Origin: DASUPK01 sp035456265
Lineage (GTDB): Bacteria > Actinomycetota > Thermoleophilia > Solirubrobacterales > 70-9
DNA length: 28,133 bases
Assembly: GCA_035456265.1 (NCBI GenBank)
Contig: DATIDP010000210.1
Span: 1-28,133 of the forward strand
Direction of reading: 5' to 3'
Of this stretch, positions 24,599 to 28,133 are shown one piece after another (the stretch's first letter is position 1; each line of letters opens with the position of its first letter). The position numbers and the translations under genes are program-made. Under the pieces are notes generated by a model. That model did no database searches. It was not told the DNA's origin and was given only the letters and a program-made list of their open reading frames with translations.

Positions 24599-25747
24599 GT
24601 GAGCAACGAGGAGCTTCGGGTCTCGACCCTGGAGCTCTTCTTCGACCTCGTCTTCGTCTTCACCATCACGCAGCTGACGGCGGTGCTGGTGCACCACCCG
24701 ACCGGCGAGGCCCTGGCCCAGGTCGTGCTGATGCTGACCGCGATCTGGTGGATGTACGGCGCCTTCGCCTGGCTCACCAACGCCGTGCCCCCCGACCGGA
24801 CCGCCCTGCGCCTTCCGTTGCTCGGCGGCATGCTGGCCTTCTTCGCGATCTCGCTGACGATCCCGACCGCCTTCAGCGAGGACGGCGTGATCTTCGCCTG
24901 CGCGTACCTCGTGGTGATCGCGGTGCACACGATCCTCTACATGCAGTCGGCGAGCTGGACCGTGGCCGGCGTCTGGAGCTTCGCGCGCATGAACATCGTC
25001 GCCGGCGCCCTCATCCTGGCCGGGGCGATCATCGGCGGGGCGGCCGAGTACGTCCTCTGGAGCCTCGCGGTCACGCTCTTCGTGCTGGTTCCGGCGCTGG
25101 TGCCGGATGATGCGGGCTGGATTCGTCCCGACCACTTCGTCGAGCGACACGGCCTCGTCGTGATGGTGGCGCTCGGCGAGTCCGTGGTCGCCGTCGGCCT
25201 CGGCGCCTCCGGCATCGACGTCAGCTGGGAGATGCTCGCGGTGGCGACCCTCGGGCTCACGCTGAGCGCGGAGCTCTGGTGGGTCTACTTCATGGGCGAT
25301 GACCAGGAGGCCGAGGAGGCCCTGCTGGCGATGACCCCGACCCGATGGGAGTTCTACGCCACGAACGTGGCCTACTACTGGGCCCACCTGCTGATGCTGC
25401 TGGGGATCGTCTGCATCGCCGCCGGCCTCGAGCGGGCGATCGGCCACGCCTTCGACGCGCTCAGCTTCGCCAGGGCCCTGGAGCTGGGCGGCGGAACCGC
25501 CCTCTACCTCGCCGGACACGCCTGCTTCCGGGCGGTCCTCGGGCTGTCGTTCAAGCCCTGGCGGGCGCTCGCGCTGGTGCTGGCGCTCGCCACGATTCCG
25601 CTCGGGACGGAGACCTCGGCGCTGGTTCAGCTCGCGGTGCTGGTCGCCGCGCTCGGCGCCTGCAACGCGGCCGAGGGCCTGGAGCCGGAGAAGACGAGCG
25701 GCGGTCGCTCGCAGACCCGGTTGCGGCCCTCGGACTTGGCCTCATAG
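24599..25747 (+). CDS. low temperature requirement protein A (LtrA) family membrane protein
   Basis: Integral membrane protein of 382 residues, close to the family length, with about ten hydrophobic segments. The N-terminal 'ELRVSTLELFFDLVFVFTITQLT' is the LtrA signature, and further markers are 'WWMYGAFAWLTN', 'HFVERHGLVVMVALGESVVAVG' and 'AELWWVYF'. LtrA was first found as a gene needed for growth of Listeria at low temperature; the transport or other role is unknown. GTG 24599 is the first standard start; the strong Shine-Dalgarno upstream suits ATC 24584 better. Its last 121 bp are antisense to the end of the GGDEF gene. A late stop in the Ser/Arg-rich tail (about residue 360 onward) is responsible for the overlap. 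Confidence 0.9.
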   Translation: MSNEELRVSTLELFFDLVFVFTITQLTAVLVHHPTGEALAQVVLMLTAIWWMYGAFAWLTNAVPPDRTALRLPLLGGMLAFFAISLTIPTAFSEDGVIFACAYLVVIAVHTILYMQSASWTVAGVWSFARMNIVAGALILAGAIIGGAAEYVLWSLAVTLFVLVPALVPDDAGWIRPDHFVERHGLVVMVALGESVVAVGLGASGIDVSWEMLAVATLGLTLSAELWWVYFMGDDQEAEEALLAMTPTRWEFYATNVAYYWAHLLMLLGIVCIAAGLERAIGHAFDALSFARALELGGGTALYLAGHACFRAVLGLSFKPWRALALVLALATIPLGTETSALVQLAVLVAALGACNAAEGLEPEKTSGGRSQTRLRPSDLAS

Positions 25748-26721
25748 AGCGCCTCGTCCGCTGCGGCGAAGACCTTCGCGTAGTCGAATCCACCACCTCG
25801 TGCCGAGGCGGAAACGCCGAAGCTGATGGTGAGCTTCGTGCCGTCCCCGACCGCGTCGGCGGCGACGGCCTGGCGCAGGTCCTCGGCGATCCTCGCGCAC
25901 ACGCGGGTGTCGGCGCCGGGCAGCAGGATGAGGAACTCCTCGCCCCCGATCCTGTAGGCGAGGTCGAAGGCCCGCAGCCGCTTGCGCAGCAGATAGGCGA
26001 CGTCGGTCAGCGCGGCATCGCCGGCGGCGTGGCCCTCGGAATCGTTGACCTCCTTGAAGCGGTCGAGGTCTCCGAGGATCAGCCCGATCGGCTCGCCGGT
26101 GACCTCCGACTGCTGAGCGAGCTCCACGACGCGGTTCATCAGGGCCTTGCGGTTGAGCATCCCGGTGAGGGAATCGATGACCGCCTCGCCGCGGTGCTCC
26201 CTGTCCGACTCCATCAGCGCGGTCGATAGGACGGCGGTCGCGCCGATCAGGGCGAGCGGCGCCATCACCACGGTCGGGTTGTCGACCACCGCGCCGGCAT
26301 CCGAGATGAAGGCGACGGCCAGCAGCAGCGTGATCGCGATCGCGACGCCGACGATCACCCCCCGCAGCGAGAAGCGGGCGCTCAGGGTGACGACGGGAAT
26401 CGCGATCCAGGAGAGGGTCGCCACCGCGGGTCCGCCGGTTAGGGACACCGCCAGGGCGATCATCACCTCGGATCCCACCCAGGCGCCGAACATCAGGTAC
26501 TCGGGCCGCTCGGAGTGCTCGAGCCTCGCATCGGCCAACAGGAAGAACCCGGCCGCGCCCGCCAGGGGGATCAGGGTCCACCAGCCGATCCAGGGTGCGC
26601 CGGCGATCAGGGCGAGCGCCAGGATGCCCATCGCGATCCGCCGCACGGGCTTGATGCGCTCCTCCATATCGAGGAGACGCTGCCGGTCGAAGTCGTCTCG
26701 GCACAGCCAGCTGCCCGCCAT
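25627..26721 (-). CDS. membrane-bound diguanylate cyclase (GGDEF)
   Basis: Protein of 364 residues. The N-terminal half has about five to six membrane helices (near 29-62, 75-95, 100-140 and 150-170), then a short linker and a GGDEF domain from 'DSLTGMLNR' (183-191). The catalytic motif is GGEEF (259-263) and the substrate and metal residues are in 'GDLDRFKEVND' (217-227), so it should make cyclic di-GMP. The inhibitory I-site RxxD is intact (RAFD 250-253, five residues before the GGEEF). The C-terminal tail after about 335 is low-complexity. The last 121 bp overlap the LtrA gene on the other strand. ATG 26721 is the start; ATG at residue 19 is a weaker alternative. Confidence 0.93.
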   Translation of the reverse strand: MAGSWLCRDDFDRQRLLDMEERIKPVRRIAMGILALALIAGAPWIGWWTLIPLAGAAGFFLLADARLEHSERPEYLMFGAWVGSEVMIALAVSLTGGPAVATLSWIAIPVVTLSARFSLRGVIVGVAIAITLLLAVAFISDAGAVVDNPTVVMAPLALIGATAVLSTALMESDREHRGEAVIDSLTGMLNRKALMNRVVELAQQSEVTGEPIGLILGDLDRFKEVNDSEGHAAGDAALTDVAYLLRKRLRAFDLAYRIGGEEFLILLPGADTRVCARIAEDLRQAVAADAVGDGTKLTISFGVSASARGGGFDYAKVFAAADEALYEAKSEGRNRVCERPPLVFSGSRPSAALQAPSAATSTAS

Positions 26722-26730
26722 GCCTCAGAA

Positions 26731-26741
26731 ATCGGTCCGAT
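26731..26741. promoter_or_regulatory. 11-bp palindrome just upstream of the GGDEF gene
   Basis: ATCGG-T-CCGAT lies 10 bp upstream of the start codon of the diguanylate cyclase gene. It may be an operator, but an 11-bp palindrome with a 1-base centre can also arise by chance in GC-rich DNA. Confidence 0.25.
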
Positions 26742-26810
26742 CCCGCGAACGACCCACCGTAGAAACCCGAATTGGCCTTTCGTCCAGGCGCTCTGCACGC
26801 CCAATGCCGC

Positions 26811-27587
26811 TTAACGCAGGGCCTTGCGAACGAACTCGATGTCAGCCTGAATGCCCCGCGAGGGGGTCTCGACCACGACGGGCGGCCCCGCCTCCTTGAT
26901 CATCGCGCTCAGCACCTCCGCTCCCATCCGGCCCTTGCCGAGGTTGGCGTGGCGGTCGGCCCCGGTGCCGGCCGGGTCCCTGGAGTCGTTGGCGTGCAGC
27001 AGGTCGATCTTCCCGACGATCGCCTCCACCCGCTCGACCGCGTCCGAGAGCTCCTCGCCGGCCGCGTGGGCGTGGCAGGTGTCGAAGCAGAAGCCGACCT
27101 CGATGCTGGTGTCGGCCTTGGTGACCGCCTCCCAGAGCCGGGCGAGCGCGTCGAACCGCCGCGCGACCGCGTTCTCGCCACCGGCGGTGTTCTCGATGTA
27201 GACCGGGACGTCGGACTTGAGCATCTCGAGAGTGCGCGGCCAGCGGCCCACGCCCTCGGCGATGCCGTCCTCCGCGTGGCCGGCGTGGACGATCACCGCG
27301 GTCGCGCCCACGTCAGCGGCGGCATCGCAGGTCTGCTGGAGGATCTTGCGCGAGCCGTAGCGGACGTTGTTGCGCGGCGAGCAGACGTTGATCAGGTACG
27401 GAGCGTGGACGTAGATGGGCATCTTGGAGGCGCGCAGCCGCTCGGCGTCCCTGCGCGGGAGCGGCTTCTCCCAGCCCTGTGGGTCGGAGAGGAAGATCTG
27501 GACGCAGTCGGCGCCGACCGACTCGGCCGACTCGAGCGGCTTCCGGGGCGAGAGGTGCGCCCCGACGATCCTCTTCTTCCGTGCCAT
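26811..27587 (-). CDS. nfo: endonuclease IV (AP endonuclease)
   Basis: DNA-repair nuclease of 258 residues that cuts 5' of abasic sites. All nine metal-binding residues seen in E. coli Nfo have counterparts: His61 (YVHAPY), His101 (IVHAG), Glu132 (IENTAG), Asp169 and His172 (DTCHA), His198 (LHANDS), Asp211 and His213 (DRHANLGKG), and Glu240 (VVVETPS). The start is ATG 27587, with GGGAG (27599-27603) 11 nt upstream; a GTG at 27620 would add 11 unconserved residues. The Shine-Dalgarno overlaps the end of a strong hairpin, described separately, so translation may be controlled. Distance to the DoxX gene upstream is 87 bp. Confidence 0.96.
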   Translation of the reverse strand: MARKKRIVGAHLSPRKPLESAESVGADCVQIFLSDPQGWEKPLPRRDAERLRASKMPIYVHAPYLINVCSPRNNVRYGSRKILQQTCDAAADVGATAVIVHAGHAEDGIAEGVGRWPRTLEMLKSDVPVYIENTAGGENAVARRFDALARLWEAVTKADTSIEVGFCFDTCHAHAAGEELSDAVERVEAIVGKIDLLHANDSRDPAGTGADRHANLGKGRMGAEVLSAMIKEAGPPVVVETPSRGIQADIEFVRKALR

Positions 27588-27600
27588 CGCACGGCAGTCT

Positions 27601-27640
27601 CCCGGAACCCTCCCCAGCACGTCCGGGGGAGGGTCCCGGG
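27601..27640 (-). promoter_or_regulatory. 15-bp hairpin in the nfo 5' region
   Basis: Arms 27601-27615 and 27626-27640 with a 10-base loop. In a minus-strand RNA, CCCGGGACCCTCCCC pairs with GGGGAGGGTTCCGGG at all 15 positions, one being a G-U pair. The plus-strand version has an A-C mismatch at the same position. The 3' arm ends 14 nt before the nfo start and overlaps its Shine-Dalgarno. No U-run follows, so it is either a ribosome-site-sequestering structure or an atypical terminator for the DoxX transcript. Confidence 0.6.
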
Positions 27641-27653
27641 TGACTCGCTCGGT

Positions 27654-27669
27654 CCCGCCCCGGGGCGGG
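27654..27669 (-). terminator. GC-rich palindrome after the DoxX stop
   Basis: Perfect 16-bp palindrome CCCGCCCCGGGGCGGG beginning 5 bp after the DoxX stop on the minus strand. The RNA could form a 6-bp stem with a 4-base loop. There is no U-run, so termination is uncertain, but its position suits a 3' end or an RNA-stabilising structure. Confidence 0.35.
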
Positions 27670-27674
27670 GTTGC

Positions 27675-28118
27675 CTACCAGGGCCTGTCGGGCAGAACCC
27701 CTGACTTTCGCGCCGGGACAACCGCCAGCGCGAGCCGACCGAGCGTCAGCGCGCCGAGCATCAGCCCGAAATCTCGCAGGGCGATGTCGTAGTAGGTCGG
27801 CGGGTCGTACGTCAGGAGGTTCACGACGATGCCGCCGAGCCACGCCGCGACGACGAAGGCGCCGAGGCGGGGGGCGAACAGGACCAGGAAGCCGGCCAGG
27901 ATCTCGACCCCGCCCACGAAGTACATGAAGTCCTGGGCGCTCCCGGGCATGATGTCGTTGACCCATCCGGCCAGGTAGTCGGGCCAGTCGACCGACCAGT
28001 TGAAGAACTTGTCGAGCCCGAACAGGATCGGCGCGACCGTGAAGCCGATCCGGAGAAGCCAGAACGACTGATACGCGGCTCGCTGCAACGCGTCACTGTG
28101 GGTCTGCTGCATTTCCAT
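27675..28118 (-). CDS. DoxX family membrane protein
   Basis: Small integral membrane protein of 147 residues with four predicted helices (about 21-38, 60-80, 86-104 and 114-132), matching the DoxX/DoxD-like four-helix family. 'LLRIGFTVAPILFGLDKFFNW' is the family-like first helix with an aspartate and lysine at its end, and 'GGVEILAGFLVLFAPRLGAFVVAAWL' the second and third. The function of most members is unknown; some have been linked to redox or thiosulfate metabolism. ATG 28118 has a full GGAGGTG Shine-Dalgarno (28126-28132) 7 nt upstream. The gene is complete and its promoter lies beyond the window edge. Confidence 0.92.
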   Translation of the reverse strand: MEMQQTHSDALQRAAYQSFWLLRIGFTVAPILFGLDKFFNWSVDWPDYLAGWVNDIMPGSAQDFMYFVGGVEILAGFLVLFAPRLGAFVVAAWLGGIVVNLLTYDPPTYYDIALRDFGLMLGALTLGRLALAVVPARKSGVLPDRPW

Positions 28119-28133
28119 GAGAGATCACCTCCG

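Overview
The window looks like an ordinary chromosomal stretch from a very GC-rich actinobacterium. Several genes suggest the deep-branching Thermoleophilia/Solirubrobacterales side of the phylum: an actinobacterial-type Lhr helicase, a single-chain PafB-PafC regulator, LtrA, an MmpL-type transporter, a penicillin-acylase homologue and a YhaM-like nuclease. This placement is an inference from gene content and base composition. I see no tRNA, rRNA, CRISPR array, insertion sequence, phage gene or attachment site. No gene-free stretch exceeds 300 bases; the longest are 13399-13615 (217 bp, nothing convincing) and 9572-9783 (212 bp, a terminator-like hairpin and a direct repeat).

Layout, left to right. 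Positions 1-4301 (-) hold an Lhr-type helicase cut by the window edge. Divergent from it, 4394-7407 (+) is a three-gene unit: a membrane-anchored LolA-like protein, an ABC ATPase and an ABC-2 permease. It converges on an MMPL transporter (7412-9571, -). Positions 9784-13398 (-) carry a complete dTDP-L-rhamnose operon in the order rmlA-rmlD-rmlB-rmlC, every junction a 4-base ATGA overlap. Positions 13616-17246 (-) carry a metallo-beta-lactamase-fold hydrolase, a penicillin-acylase-type Ntn hydrolase and a small PPOX-type flavin/F420 protein, tightly packed.

Divergent from that unit, 17306-19389 (+) is a compact cassette: ArsR-type repressor, AHSA1/SRPBCC protein, SMP-30-type lactonase and VOC protein. 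Its promoter is near-consensus and carries a perfect 16-bp palindrome in the -35/-10 spacer, so autorepression is likely. Next on the minus strand come a dienelactone hydrolase, the fused PafBC regulator, a lipoprotein, a 63-residue secreted protein with nine consecutive histidines, and a YhaM-like OB/HD exonuclease. An LtrA membrane protein (+) then overlaps tail-to-tail by 121 bp with a membrane GGDEF protein (-). The window ends with endonuclease IV (nfo, -), preceded by a strong hairpin, and a DoxX family membrane protein (-).

Themes: DNA maintenance (Lhr, PafBC, Nfo), surface glycan precursor supply (Rml), export and membrane functions (ABC, MMPL, LtrA, DoxX) and small-molecule hydrolysis or detoxification (MBL/acylase, ArsR cassette, dienelactone hydrolase). 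I did not find a clearly new multi-gene system. The items most worth a second look are the ArsR promoter/operator, the nfo 5' hairpin, the poly-histidine protein, the RmlD acidic tail and the apparent ATC start of LtrA.
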